39,436 nucleotides of DNA. Origin: Halomonas organivorans (lineage in GTDB: Bacteria > Pseudomonadota > Gammaproteobacteria > Pseudomonadales > Halomonadaceae). The DNA lies in contig NZ_JACHXM010000033.1 of NCBI RefSeq assembly GCF_014192055.1, positions 1-39,436 on the forward strand. Direction: 5' to 3'. How positions within the stretch are numbered: position 1 is the first letter of the stretch; each line of letters opens with the position of its first letter. Of this stretch, positions 8,148-15,972 are shown piece by piece. The notes beneath the pieces were generated by a model. It did no database searches. It was not told where the DNA came from and saw only the letters and a program-made list of their open reading frames with translations. Made by a program: the position numbers and the translations under genes.

Positions 8148-9232
8148 GGGCGGGTCTCGCTGGTCGAAGGAGAGGTCAGGCGCTCGGCGATGGCCTTGGC
8201 GGCGGCGGCGAGATCGATAGCCGCCATGTCCGCCTCGTGGGCGCCCTCGGGCGGGCAGAAGGCCAGGCGTCGGTCCTCGGCGTTGCAGGTCTGCCAGCGC
8301 AGCGGGGTCGCCGAGCGGCGCGACGGGTAGAAACCCGCAGTGGCCCGGTTCAGGCATGCGGCAACGTGCAGCGGCCCGGTAGAGCCAGCGATGAACAGGT
8401 CGGCCGCCGCCAGGCGGCGGGCGAAGACCTCGAGCCCCGGGCTCGGCGGCAGGCGCCTGGCTTCGAGTCCGGCGCTGTCGAGCGTCTCGCAAAGCGCATC
8501 GGCGTTGTCGCTTTCGCCGGGCCCGGCGGTGATCACCCAGGCCGGCGCCTGGCCCGCCTCGCGTAGTCGAGCGTCGACATCGACGGCCAGCCTGGCGTAG
8601 GCCTCGGGCGTGAGGTTGACCGCCGAACCGCCGCTGCCGGGGTGCAGGAACAGCCAGGGGCGGTCGTCATCGAGCCCGGTGGCCACGGCCACGGCCTCGC
8701 GCTGGCGGGCGCGCTCGTCGGCGCTCAGCGGCCAGTAGGGCGGCGTCGGCCGCGGCGGTACCGCGATCCCCAGTGCTTCGAGCAGCGCCTCGGCGAGCTC
8801 CAGGTTGTAGGCGTACTCGGGCTTCTCCGAACGCGACCTGCGCTGGGTGATGCGACGGTTGTAGAATAGTTGTGCCCACTTGGTGGCCGGCGCCAGGCGC
8901 AGCGGGATGCTGGCTCGCCAGCCCAGCCAGCCGATGCGCGGTGTGGAGAACAGCGTCAGCAGGGCGTCGAATCGCTCGGCCTTCAGGCGAGCCAGCAGCT
9001 CGCGTCGGCCCTCGCGACCGGCTTTGTCGCCGGGGTCGATGATCACCTCGTCCACCCAGGGGCAGGCGTGGGCCATGGAGGCGGTATAGTCCGGGACCAG
9101 CACGCTGACATGGGGGCGTGGCGTGGCGGCCTTGAGAGCCGCCAGGGCCGGCCAGGCCAGCATGAAGTCGCCGAGCTTGTCGTTGCGGACCACCAGCAGG
9201 CGCGGCGGCCGTTGGTCGGAGAAACTCGTCAT
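8144..9232 (-). CDS. GT9 glycosyltransferase, heptosyltransferase-like
   Basis: A 362-residue member of the ADP-heptose:LPS heptosyltransferase family, distinct from waaF and from the opsX-type gene in this window. The N-terminal RLLVVRNDKLGDFMLAWPAL is the GT9 signature. The C-terminal half has LFLHPGSGGSAVNLTPEAYA and FIAGSTGPLHVAACL, the donor-binding region. The likely role is addition of a further core heptose; the exact position is not determinable. The ATG at 9232 has GGGAG upstream; that Shine-Dalgarno sits inside an inverted repeat (9233-9248). It is the first gene of an operon with the GT2 and OpgB-like genes. Confidence 0.85.
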   Translation of the reverse strand: MTSFSDQRPPRLLVVRNDKLGDFMLAWPALAALKAATPRPHVSVLVPDYTASMAHACPWVDEVIIDPGDKAGREGRRELLARLKAERFDALLTLFSTPRIGWLGWRASIPLRLAPATKWAQLFYNRRITQRRSRSEKPEYAYNLELAEALLEALGIAVPPRPTPPYWPLSADERARQREAVAVATGLDDDRPWLFLHPGSGGSAVNLTPEAYARLAVDVDARLREAGQAPAWVITAGPGESDNADALCETLDSAGLEARRLPPSPGLEVFARRLAAADLFIAGSTGPLHVAACLNRATAGFYPSRRSATPLRWQTCNAEDRRLAFCPPEGAHEADMAAIDLAAAAKAIAERLTSPSTSETRP

Positions 9233-9248
9233 GGGGCTCCCGAGCCCC
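9233..9248. promoter_or_regulatory. Inverted repeat between divergent glycosyltransferase starts
   Basis: GGGGCTC-CC-GAGCCCC, a perfect 7-bp inverted repeat with a 2-base centre, fills most of the 24 bases between the starts of the divergent GT9 (minus) and GT4 (plus) genes. Read on the minus strand it includes the GGGAG ribosome-binding site of the GT9 gene, so it could be an operator or an RNA hairpin limiting translation. Which of these applies, if either, is not known. Confidence 0.5.
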
Positions 9249-9256
9249 GCCACCGA

Positions 9257-10423
9257 ATGGAGGATGCCTTGCGACCCAAGGTCATGCAGCTCTGCCTCTC
9301 GAACGGCTGGGGCGGACTGGAAATGTATCCTGCCCGGATTATACCCGAGCTGGCCCGTCAGGGGTGGGAGGCCCACGGCCTGGCACTTGCGGGCTCCCGG
9401 GTGGCGGCGAGCCTCGAGGCGGCCGGCGTCACGCCGCTGACGATGGCGTCACGCGGCCAGGCGCTGTGGCGGGTCGGCAGCATTCTCGCCTACCTCAAGG
9501 CCCACGGGATCGAGGTCATTCACTGCCACAAGTCCAGCGACCTGCGCCTGGGCGCACTGCTGGCCACGCTGCGTCCGGGACTCCGGCTGTTCTTCACCGA
9601 TCACATGGGCGTCACCCGACCCAAGCGCGATCCCTACCACCGCTGGGCCTACGGCCGGGTCACCCGGCTGTTCTCGATCAGCGAGGCGACCCGCGCGCGC
9701 AATCTCAGGGCCTTCCCGCTGCCCGCCGAGCGCATTCGACGGCTCTATCTCGGCATCGATCCGGCCCCTTACGTCGAGGGTCTTTGCGAAGGTGAGTGCG
9801 CGTCGCTGCGCGCCGAGCTGGGCGTGCCCGAGGGGGCAGTGGCCATCGGTCTGCCCGGTCGAATCACGCCGGGCAAGGGGCAGCGGGTGTGGGTCGAGGC
9901 CCTGGCACGGCTTGCCGAGCGGGCCGAGACAGGCGGGCTCGCGTCAGCCTGGCACGGCGTGGTGATCGGCGGGCTCGGCGCGGAGGAGGGCAGCAATGCG
10001 GCCTTCGTCGAGGAGCTTCGCATGCGCATTCAGGCACTGGGGCTCGACGCGCGGATCACCTTCTCGGGCTTTCGCGCCGACCTGCCGCGCTGCCTGCAGG
10101 CGCTGGATATCGTCTGCACGCCCTCGCGTAACGAGGCCTTCGGCTTGACGGTGATCGAGGCCATGGCCGCCGGCCGGCCAGTGGTGGGGGCGTCGAGCGG
10201 GGCGATTCCCGAGCTGGTGAGCCCGGACACCGGGCGACTCGCCGCTCCCGAATCGCCGGAGGCATGGGCCGCGGCGCTGGCCGAGCTGGTCGACGACGGC
10301 GCACTGCGAGAGCGGCTCGGCGCGGCCGGCAGGAAACGGGTGCTCGACGACTTCACCCTGGCCCACCACGTGGCGGCGCTGGTGGCGGAATACGCCGGTC
10401 AGCCCTCCCGGGAGGAGGCATAG
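9257..10423 (+). CDS. Family 4 glycosyltransferase (LPS core)
   Basis: A GT-B-fold glycosyltransferase of 388 residues from the ATG at 9257. An N-terminal acceptor domain (VMQLCLSNGWGGLEMYPARI) is followed by the GT4 donor domain: AIGLPGRITPGKGQ, then SRNEAFGLTVIEAMAAGRPV with the conserved E-x7-E type motif, and GAIPELVS. The sugar and acceptor are unknown; position among LPS genes suggests the core. The ATG has no Shine-Dalgarno, whereas GGAGG at 9259-9263 lies five bases before an in-frame TTG at 9269, which may be the true start (384 residues). The 3' end overlaps convergent kdkA by 25 bases. Confidence 0.85.
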   Translation: MEDALRPKVMQLCLSNGWGGLEMYPARIIPELARQGWEAHGLALAGSRVAASLEAAGVTPLTMASRGQALWRVGSILAYLKAHGIEVIHCHKSSDLRLGALLATLRPGLRLFFTDHMGVTRPKRDPYHRWAYGRVTRLFSISEATRARNLRAFPLPAERIRRLYLGIDPAPYVEGLCEGECASLRAELGVPEGAVAIGLPGRITPGKGQRVWVEALARLAERAETGGLASAWHGVVIGGLGAEEGSNAAFVEELRMRIQALGLDARITFSGFRADLPRCLQALDIVCTPSRNEAFGLTVIEAMAAGRPVVGASSGAIPELVSPDTGRLAAPESPEAWAAALAELVDDGALRERLGAAGRKRVLDDFTLAHHVAALVAEYAGQPSREEA

Positions 10424-11109
10424 CCGCGGCGGATGGCCGACATGGCCGAGGCGGCGTCGAACTTGGCCAGCGATCGGGCGAGTCGCTCGAGATTGGCTTC
10501 TTGCCAGGCGCCGGGAGAGCGCAGCCGGCAGCGGTCGAGGTCGATCAGCCACGGCCGCTCGGCGGCATCGACCAGCAGGTTGCGGGCGTTGAGGTCCACG
10601 TGATCCAGGCCGGCGTCGTGGAAGCGACGCACCGTGGCGCCGACCCGCTCCAGCAGGGTGTCATCGGCGTCGCCTAGCCGTTCGGCGAGGGCGCGGGCAC
10701 CGGGGAGGCGCACGGTGATCAGGCCAGCCTCGTAGGTGGGGCCATGGCGGGTCGCAGCGGCGGCCACCGGGCGGGGTACCGGCAGGCCGAGGGAAAAGAG
10801 CCTGGCGGTCAGGCGTAGTTCGCGGAAGGAACGGGTGCTCTGCGCCCCGGTCCATAGATAGCGCGACTCGCTGATCCGGGCGACCAGGCCGCCGCGGCGG
10901 TAGGGGCGTAGCACCCACTCTTCGTCGCCGGCGTCGAGGAACAGGCTGGCGCCGCGGCCGGGCGCCTCGCCGGTCACGCGTGCCTGACGGCGCCAGTGCT
11001 CGGGATCGAAGGTCGACGGGCCGATTTGTGGCGCCCCATCGGCGTCACATAAACTGTCCGCATCATATAAAATGAAAACCTTTCCCGTTCGAAACGTTGC
11101 CAATCGCAT
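10399..11109 (-). CDS. kdkA: 3-deoxy-D-manno-octulosonic acid (Kdo) kinase
   Basis: Phosphorylates the single Kdo residue of lipid A-Kdo, as KdkA does in Haemophilus influenzae and Vibrio. The 236-residue protein has a minimal eukaryotic-like kinase fold: GRGASLFL near residues 51-58, RPYRRGGLVAR at 68-78, the catalytic loop HVDLNARN at 170-177 and the metal-binding DLD at 190-192, all matching KdkA. The start is the ATG at 11109 with AGAGGA seven bases upstream. It shares the tetramer CATG with the divergent opsX-type start. Presence of kdkA predicts a one-Kdo core with a phosphorylated Kdo. Confidence 0.9.
   Translation of the reverse strand: MRLATFRTGKVFILYDADSLCDADGAPQIGPSTFDPEHWRRQARVTGEAPGRGASLFLDAGDEEWVLRPYRRGGLVARISESRYLWTGAQSTRSFRELRLTARLFSLGLPVPRPVAAAATRHGPTYEAGLITVRLPGARALAERLGDADDTLLERVGATVRRFHDAGLDHVDLNARNLLVDAAERPWLIDLDRCRLRSPGAWQEANLERLARSLAKFDAASAMSAIRRGYASSREG
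11026..11073 (+). promoter_or_regulatory. Candidate promoter of the opsX-hldE-waaA operon
   Basis: An AT-rich patch inside the 5' part of kdkA. TATAAA at 11066-11071 could be a -10 giving a leader of about 30 bases to the ATG at 11108. A second option is TTGTGG (11026-11031) with CATAAA 16 bases later. The patch is the only non-GC-rich DNA near this start. Confidence 0.35.
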
Positions 11110-12205
11110 GAAGCATCCTCTGCCCGCCAGCCCCGCCCACATCGGCGTGCTGCGCCTTTCCGCCCTGGGCGATGTCTGTAACCTGGTGCCGACGGTTCGC
11201 GCCCTGCAGCGCCAATGGCCCCAGGCGCGCATCACCTGGATCATCGGCAAGGGCGAGCACAGTCTACTGGCCGGCCTGTCGGGGGTCGAGTTCGTCGTCT
11301 ACGACAAGGCCACGGGCCTGTCGGGAATGCGCGAGCTGTGGCGCCAACTGGCGGACACCCGCTTCGACGTGCTGCTGCACATGCAGCAGGCGCTGCGAGC
11401 CAGCGTCCTGTCCCTGGGCCTGAAGGCGGACCTGCGCGTGGGCTATGACAAGGCCCGCGCCAAGGATGCCCAGCACTGGTTCACCCATCGCCAGCTGGCG
11501 CCGCATCCCCGGGCCCACGTGCTCGAGTCCTTTCTCGATTTTGCCCGGCTGCTGGGCGTCGAGGACCTGTCCCTGGTCTGGGACCTGCCAATCCCCGAGG
11601 GCGCCCGCAAGGAAGCCGCGGCGCTGACCGGCGGGGCGCCCTATGTGCTGATGAGCCCCTGTGCCAATCCGCGGCTACGCAACTTCCGCAACTGGTCGGC
11701 GGAGGGCTACGCCAGCGTGGTCGAGCACGCCTGGGTCCAGCACGGACTGAAGACGGTGCTCACCGGCGGCGGCAGCACCCAGGAGCGCGAGATGGGCAGC
11801 CGCATCCAGGCCTTGTCCCAGCCCGGGGCGGTGATCGACGCCATCGGCGGCTCCTCGCTGAAGGGGCTGCTGGCGCTGATCGACGGCGCCCGGGCGGTGG
11901 TGGCGCCGGACTCTGGGCCGGTGCACATGGCCAACGCCCTGGATACGCCAGTGGTCGGCCTCTATGCCACCACCAACCCGGACCGGGCCGCGCCCTATTG
12001 CTGGCGCGAGCAGGTGGTGAACCGCTATCCGGACGCGGTGCGTCACTTCCTGCACAAGGAGCCCGAGACCCTGCCCTGGGGGCAGCGGGTCCGTCATCCC
12101 GACGCCATGTCGCTGATTCATGCCGACGACGTCATTCGAAACCTCGAGGCGGTGTTGTCCATCGCCGCATCCCGCCAGGAAAGGGAGCCTTCCGATGAAG
12201 CTTGA
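11108..12205 (+). CDS. opsX: Heptosyltransferase I, OpsX type (GT9)
   Basis: GT9 enzyme likely to add the first heptose to Kdo in the LPS inner core. The 365-residue product resembles H. influenzae OpsX rather than enterobacterial WaaC: IGVLRLSALGDVCNLVPTV at the N terminus, ITWIIGKGEHSLL, then DVLLHMQQALRASVLSLGL and WLFT-like HWFTHRQL. The C-terminal donor site VVAPDSGPVHMANAL is clear. I chose ATG 11108; an in-frame ATG at 11072 would sit directly on the possible -10 box. The end overlaps hldE by 11 bases. Confidence 0.85.
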   Translation: MKHPLPASPAHIGVLRLSALGDVCNLVPTVRALQRQWPQARITWIIGKGEHSLLAGLSGVEFVVYDKATGLSGMRELWRQLADTRFDVLLHMQQALRASVLSLGLKADLRVGYDKARAKDAQHWFTHRQLAPHPRAHVLESFLDFARLLGVEDLSLVWDLPIPEGARKEAAALTGGAPYVLMSPCANPRLRNFRNWSAEGYASVVEHAWVQHGLKTVLTGGGSTQEREMGSRIQALSQPGAVIDAIGGSSLKGLLALIDGARAVVAPDSGPVHMANALDTPVVGLYATTNPDRAAPYCWREQVVNRYPDAVRHFLHKEPETLPWGQRVRHPDAMSLIHADDVIRNLEAVLSIAASRQEREPSDEA

Positions 12206-13625
12206 TCTGACCGCCCTGGAGCATTCTCGCCTGCTGGTGGTGGGCGACGTCATGCTCGACCGCTACTTCCATGGCGGCACCTCACGCATCTCCCCCGAGG
12301 CTCCGGTGCCCGTGGTGCGGGTCGACGAGTCGGAGGACCGGCCCGGTGGCGCCGCCAACGTGGCGCTCAACATCGCTTCCCTGGGGGCCCGGGCGTCGCT
12401 GGCCGGGCTGGTGGGCGAAGACGACAACGCCGACCTGCTGACGCACCGCCTCGAGGATGCCGGTGTGAGCACTTACTTCGCCCGTAGCGCCGAGATTCCC
12501 ACGATAACCAAGCTCAGGGTGATGAGCCGCAACCAGCAGCTGATCCGTCTCGATTTCGAGCAGAGCCTCGGCGAGGTGGATACCGGCCCCCTGGCGAGCC
12601 GGGTCGAGGCAGCCTTGGGCGATGCCGACCTGGTGATCCTTTCCGACTATGGCAAGGGCACCCTGGCCGACGTCCAGGGGTTGATCGACCGCGTTCGTGC
12701 CGCCGGCAAGCGCGTGCTGGTCGACCCCAAGGGCGGTGACTTCCGCAAGTATCGAGGCGCCAGCGTGATCACGCCCAACCTGGCCGAGTTCGAGGCGGTC
12801 GCCGGCCCTTGCCCGGATGACGCCACCCTGGCCGAGCGCGGCGAGGCACTGCGCGCCGAGCTCGAGCTCGAAGCGCTGTTGATCACTCGCAGCGAGAAGG
12901 GCATGACCCTGATCCGTGAGGCTCACGAGCCGCTGCACCTGCCGACGCGTGCCCGAGAGGTCTTCGACGTCACCGGTGCCGGCGACACCGTGATCGGCGT
13001 GCTCGGCCTGGCCCTGGCCGCCGGTCATGGCTTCCCGGAGGCCATGACCCTGGCCAACCTGGCCGCCGGACTGGTCGTTGCCAAGCCGGGCACCGCCACG
13101 CTTTCCATCGCCGAGCTTTACACCGCCTTGCATGGCGACAAGCTGGCCGAGTTCGGCGTCATTGCCGAGCCTGCGCTGATCGAGGCGGTACGCGCCGCCC
13201 AGGCCCGCGGCGAGCGGGTGGTGATGACCAACGGCTGCTTCGATATCCTGCACGCCGGTCATGTGGCCTACCTGGAACATGCCCGCCAGCTCGGCGACCG
13301 GCTGATCGTCGCGGTCAATGACGATGCTTCCATTGCCCGGCTCAAGGGGCCCAAGCGGCCGATCAACCCGCTGGTCCGGCGCATGCAGGTGCTGGCCGGG
13401 CTGGGTGCGGTGGACTGGGTGGTGCCCTTCGGCGAGGACACTCCGCAGCGGCTGATCGAGGCGGTGCTGCCCGATGTGCTGGTCAAGGGCGGCGACTACC
13501 GGCCTGAACAGATCGCCGGCGGCGAGGCCGTGCGGGCCGCCGGCGGCGAGGTCCGGGTGCTGGGCTTCGAGGATGGCGTCTCGACCACGGCGATGATCTC
13601 CACCATCCTCGACCGCGAGGCCTGA
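12195..13625 (+). CDS. hldE: Bifunctional heptose-7-phosphate kinase / heptose-1-phosphate adenylyltransferase
   Basis: Makes ADP-D-glycero-D-manno-heptose precursors: the N-terminal kinase forms heptose 1,7-bisphosphate and the C-terminal domain adenylates heptose 1-phosphate. The 476-residue length equals the fused E. coli enzyme (477). The ribokinase-type domain has GGAANVALNIASLGA near residue 52 and the catalytic GAGDT at about 260. The nucleotidyltransferase domain starts at TNGCFDILHAGH, about 345-356. AAGGGAG precedes the ATG. It overlaps opsX upstream and shares a TGATG junction with waaA. HldD, encoded 8 kb upstream, uses its product. Confidence 0.97.
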   Translation: MKLDLTALEHSRLLVVGDVMLDRYFHGGTSRISPEAPVPVVRVDESEDRPGGAANVALNIASLGARASLAGLVGEDDNADLLTHRLEDAGVSTYFARSAEIPTITKLRVMSRNQQLIRLDFEQSLGEVDTGPLASRVEAALGDADLVILSDYGKGTLADVQGLIDRVRAAGKRVLVDPKGGDFRKYRGASVITPNLAEFEAVAGPCPDDATLAERGEALRAELELEALLITRSEKGMTLIREAHEPLHLPTRAREVFDVTGAGDTVIGVLGLALAAGHGFPEAMTLANLAAGLVVAKPGTATLSIAELYTALHGDKLAEFGVIAEPALIEAVRAAQARGERVVMTNGCFDILHAGHVAYLEHARQLGDRLIVAVNDDASIARLKGPKRPINPLVRRMQVLAGLGAVDWVVPFGEDTPQRLIEAVLPDVLVKGGDYRPEQIAGGEAVRAAGGEVRVLGFEDGVSTTAMISTILDREA

Positions 13626-14923
13626 TGGCCGGCCATCCCTGGGTGCGGCGTGGCTATTCGGCTGCGCTGCTGGCGCTCTCGCCGCTGATCTGGCGGCGGG
13701 TGTGGCGGGAGAATCTGCCGGGCCGCTCGCGTGCTGAACGCTGGGGTTGCATTGCCACCCCATCGACGGCGGTTCGGACCCTGTGGCTACACTGCGCCTC
13801 GCTGGGCGAGGTCCAGGCCGCTCGACCGCTGATCGAGGCCCTGGCGCGCCGTTATCCCGAACGCCGCCTGGTATTGACCACCATGACCGCCACCGGCGCA
13901 GAACGCGCCCATGCCATCGCCGAGCGGTTGCAGGGTGAGGGCGGTGCCGCCGAAGTGAGTCATTACTTCGTCCCGGTGGATTTTCCCGGTGCCGCGCGGC
14001 GTTTCCTCGAGCGCCTGCGCCCTGAACTGGCGATCTTCTTCGAAACCGAGCTGTGGCCCAACCTGCTGGCCGCCTGCGAACGGCGTGGTGTGCCGGTCGC
14101 GGTCGTCAACGGCCGGCTCTCGCCGCGGGCTTTCCGCGGCTATCGTCGCCTCGGGCGGCTGATGGCCGAGGCGCTATCCCATGTGGACTGGTTGGGAGCC
14201 AAGTCCGAGGACGACGCCGAGCGTTTCCGGGCGCTGGGCATGGTCGCCTCGCACATCGCGGTGACCGGCTCGCTGAAGTTTGATATGGCCCGTGATGACG
14301 AGGCTTTCGAGGTGAGTGAGCGCTTGCGTTCTGGCTTCGGTTCGCGCTCGGTATGGGTGGCGGGTTCGACCCACGAGGGCGAAGAACCAGCGGTACTCGA
14401 GGCCCATGCCCGGCTGCGAGAGCGCTATCCCGATGCCCTGCTGATCCTGGTGCCGCGTCATCCGCAGCGCTTCGAAGCGGTCGCCGAACTCTGCCGATCG
14501 CAGGGCATGACGGTGGCGAGGCGTTCGATGAGCGAAGCGGTCACCGCCGAGACGTCGATCTACCTGGGTGACACCATGGGCGATCTGCTGGCCCTCTACG
14601 GGGCGGCGGGCCTGGCCTTCGTGGGCGGTAGCCTGGTGCCGGTGGGCGGTCACAACCTGCTGGAGCCGGCCGCCATGGGCGTGCCGGTACTGACCGGCCC
14701 CGAGCTTGCCAACTTCACCGATGTGGCCGAGGCGCTGCGCGAGCAGCAGGCGCTGGTGGAAGTCACCGATGCCGCGACGCTCGCCGAGGCGCTCATGCGC
14801 CTGCTCGGCGACGCGGCGGAACGCGAGCGGCTCGCCGCTGCCGGGCGGGCGGTGGTCGAGGCCAATCGCGGCGCCCTGGCTCACACGTTGGAAGGCTTGG
14901 GTCGGCTATTGCAGGCGAAGTGA
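13625..14923 (+). CDS. waaA: 3-deoxy-D-manno-octulosonic acid transferase
   Basis: GT30 enzyme that attaches Kdo from CMP-Kdo to lipid IVA at the inner membrane. The 432-residue protein has an N-terminal hydrophobic anchor (about residues 9-22, YSAALLALSPLIW). Next come LWLHCASLGEVQAARPLIEAL with the catalytic Glu, IFFETELWPNLLAAC, and VNGRLSPRAFRGYRRL; the C-terminal domain has GSLVPVGGHNLLEPAAMG. The ATG overlaps the hldE stop by one base. With kdkA in the same cluster this is probably a monofunctional Kdo transferase, as in Haemophilus; that is inference. Confidence 0.96.
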   Translation: MAGHPWVRRGYSAALLALSPLIWRRVWRENLPGRSRAERWGCIATPSTAVRTLWLHCASLGEVQAARPLIEALARRYPERRLVLTTMTATGAERAHAIAERLQGEGGAAEVSHYFVPVDFPGAARRFLERLRPELAIFFETELWPNLLAACERRGVPVAVVNGRLSPRAFRGYRRLGRLMAEALSHVDWLGAKSEDDAERFRALGMVASHIAVTGSLKFDMARDDEAFEVSERLRSGFGSRSVWVAGSTHEGEEPAVLEAHARLRERYPDALLILVPRHPQRFEAVAELCRSQGMTVARRSMSEAVTAETSIYLGDTMGDLLALYGAAGLAFVGGSLVPVGGHNLLEPAAMGVPVLTGPELANFTDVAEALREQQALVEVTDAATLAEALMRLLGDAAERERLAAAGRAVVEANRGALAHTLEGLGRLLQAK

Positions 14924-14933
14924 GTACTCACTT
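14918..14933. other. Perfect 16-bp palindrome at the waaA stop codon
   Basis: AAGTGAGTACTCACTT spans the waaA stop and is followed by TTTAT. As RNA it could form a six-pair stem with a GTAC loop ahead of a short U run, a weak terminator; as DNA it could be a protein site. The remainder of the waaA-rpiA gap (14934-15139) shows no gene. Confidence 0.4.
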
Positions 14934-15139
14934 TTATGCCTGTGTGAGGCCGAGCTGGGGGCAAACAGAAGCGAGGGGTTTTTGGCCATGGGTAGGTGAT
15001 CTTCGCCGAACGGGCTGGCCAAGGATGGCCAGCACCGGTCCTGCAAGCGGAGCAGGATGCGAGAGCGCCGCAGGGCCAAAGAAGCGCCCATGGATGGGTT
15101 CATAGCGCCCTCGCGCAGGTTTGCCCCGAGGCTCTCATG

Positions 15140-15817
15140 TCACGCTTCCGGCGTCAGGCGCTGCACGCCCTGGTCGGTGCCGAGCAGCAGCACGTCGGCG
15201 CCGCGGGCGGCGAACAGGCCGTTGGTCACCACGCCGACGATGGCGTTGAGCTTCGCCTCCATGCCCACCGGGTCGTCGATCATGAACTCGAAGCAGTCGA
15301 GGATCTGGTTGCCGTTGTCGGTGACCACGCCCTGGCGGTAGACCGGGTCGGCGCCGAGCTTGACCAGCTCACGGGCCACGTAGGAGCGCGCCATGGGAAT
15401 CACCTCCACCGGCAGCGGGAAGTCTCCCAGTCGCTCGACCTTCTTGGAGGCGTCGGCGATGCACACGAAGCGCTGGGCGCAGGCGGCGACGATCTTCTCG
15501 CGGGTGAGAGCCGCACCACCGCCCTTGATCATCTGCAGGTGAGCGTTCACTTCGTCGGCGCCATCGACGTAGACCGGTACGGTGCCGACCTCGTTGAGTT
15601 CGAAGACATCGATACCGTGGCCGCGCAGGCGTTCGGCGCTGGCCTCGGAGCTGGCCACGGCGCCGCGGAAATCGCCGCGCAGCTCGGCCAGTTTGTCGAT
15701 GAAGCGGTTGGCGGTGGAGCCGGTGCCGACGCCGATCACGACGTCATTGCCGAGAAGGGGGCGGATCTCGTCGAGGGCGGCGGCCGCCACGGCGTCCTTG
15801 AGTTCGTCCTGGGTCAT
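15140..15817 (-). CDS. rpiA: Ribose-5-phosphate isomerase A
   Basis: Interconverts ribose 5-phosphate and ribulose 5-phosphate in the pentose phosphate pathway. The 225-residue protein carries all RpiA signatures: GVGTGSTANRFID near residue 28, ASSEAS at about 52, the catalytic DGADEVN at about 85-91 and KGGGAALTREKI at about 98-109. The ATG at 15817 gives the family length and has AGGA upstream; the upstream frame extension is not supported. It is divergent from ilvA, an arrangement also found in Pseudomonas. Confidence 0.97.
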   Translation of the reverse strand: MTQDELKDAVAAAALDEIRPLLGNDVVIGVGTGSTANRFIDKLAELRGDFRGAVASSEASAERLRGHGIDVFELNEVGTVPVYVDGADEVNAHLQMIKGGGAALTREKIVAACAQRFVCIADASKKVERLGDFPLPVEVIPMARSYVARELVKLGADPVYRQGVVTDNGNQILDCFEFMIDDPVGMEAKLNAIVGVVTNGLFAARGADVLLLGTDQGVQRLTPEA

Positions 15818-15972
15818 GTCCTGCTCGCTTGGCTGGAGGGTGTCGAATGCCGCGCCATTATAGGCCATGGCGACTCGCCGTGCTGGACGCCATGGTGGCC
15901 GGAATGCTACCAATAAGGGTTCCCCTCGTGCCGCATCATGCGGCTCCTCGCGTCACCCATCGGAAGATCAGG

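Noticed and set aside
12282..13763. 493-residue minus-strand frame opposite hldE
   Set aside because: Shadow of a clear housekeeping gene; no domain recognised.
15818..15972. Possible leader peptide or attenuator before ilvA
   Set aside because: No short frame rich in Ile, Val or Leu codons and no terminator/antiterminator pair is visible in the rpiA-ilvA gap.
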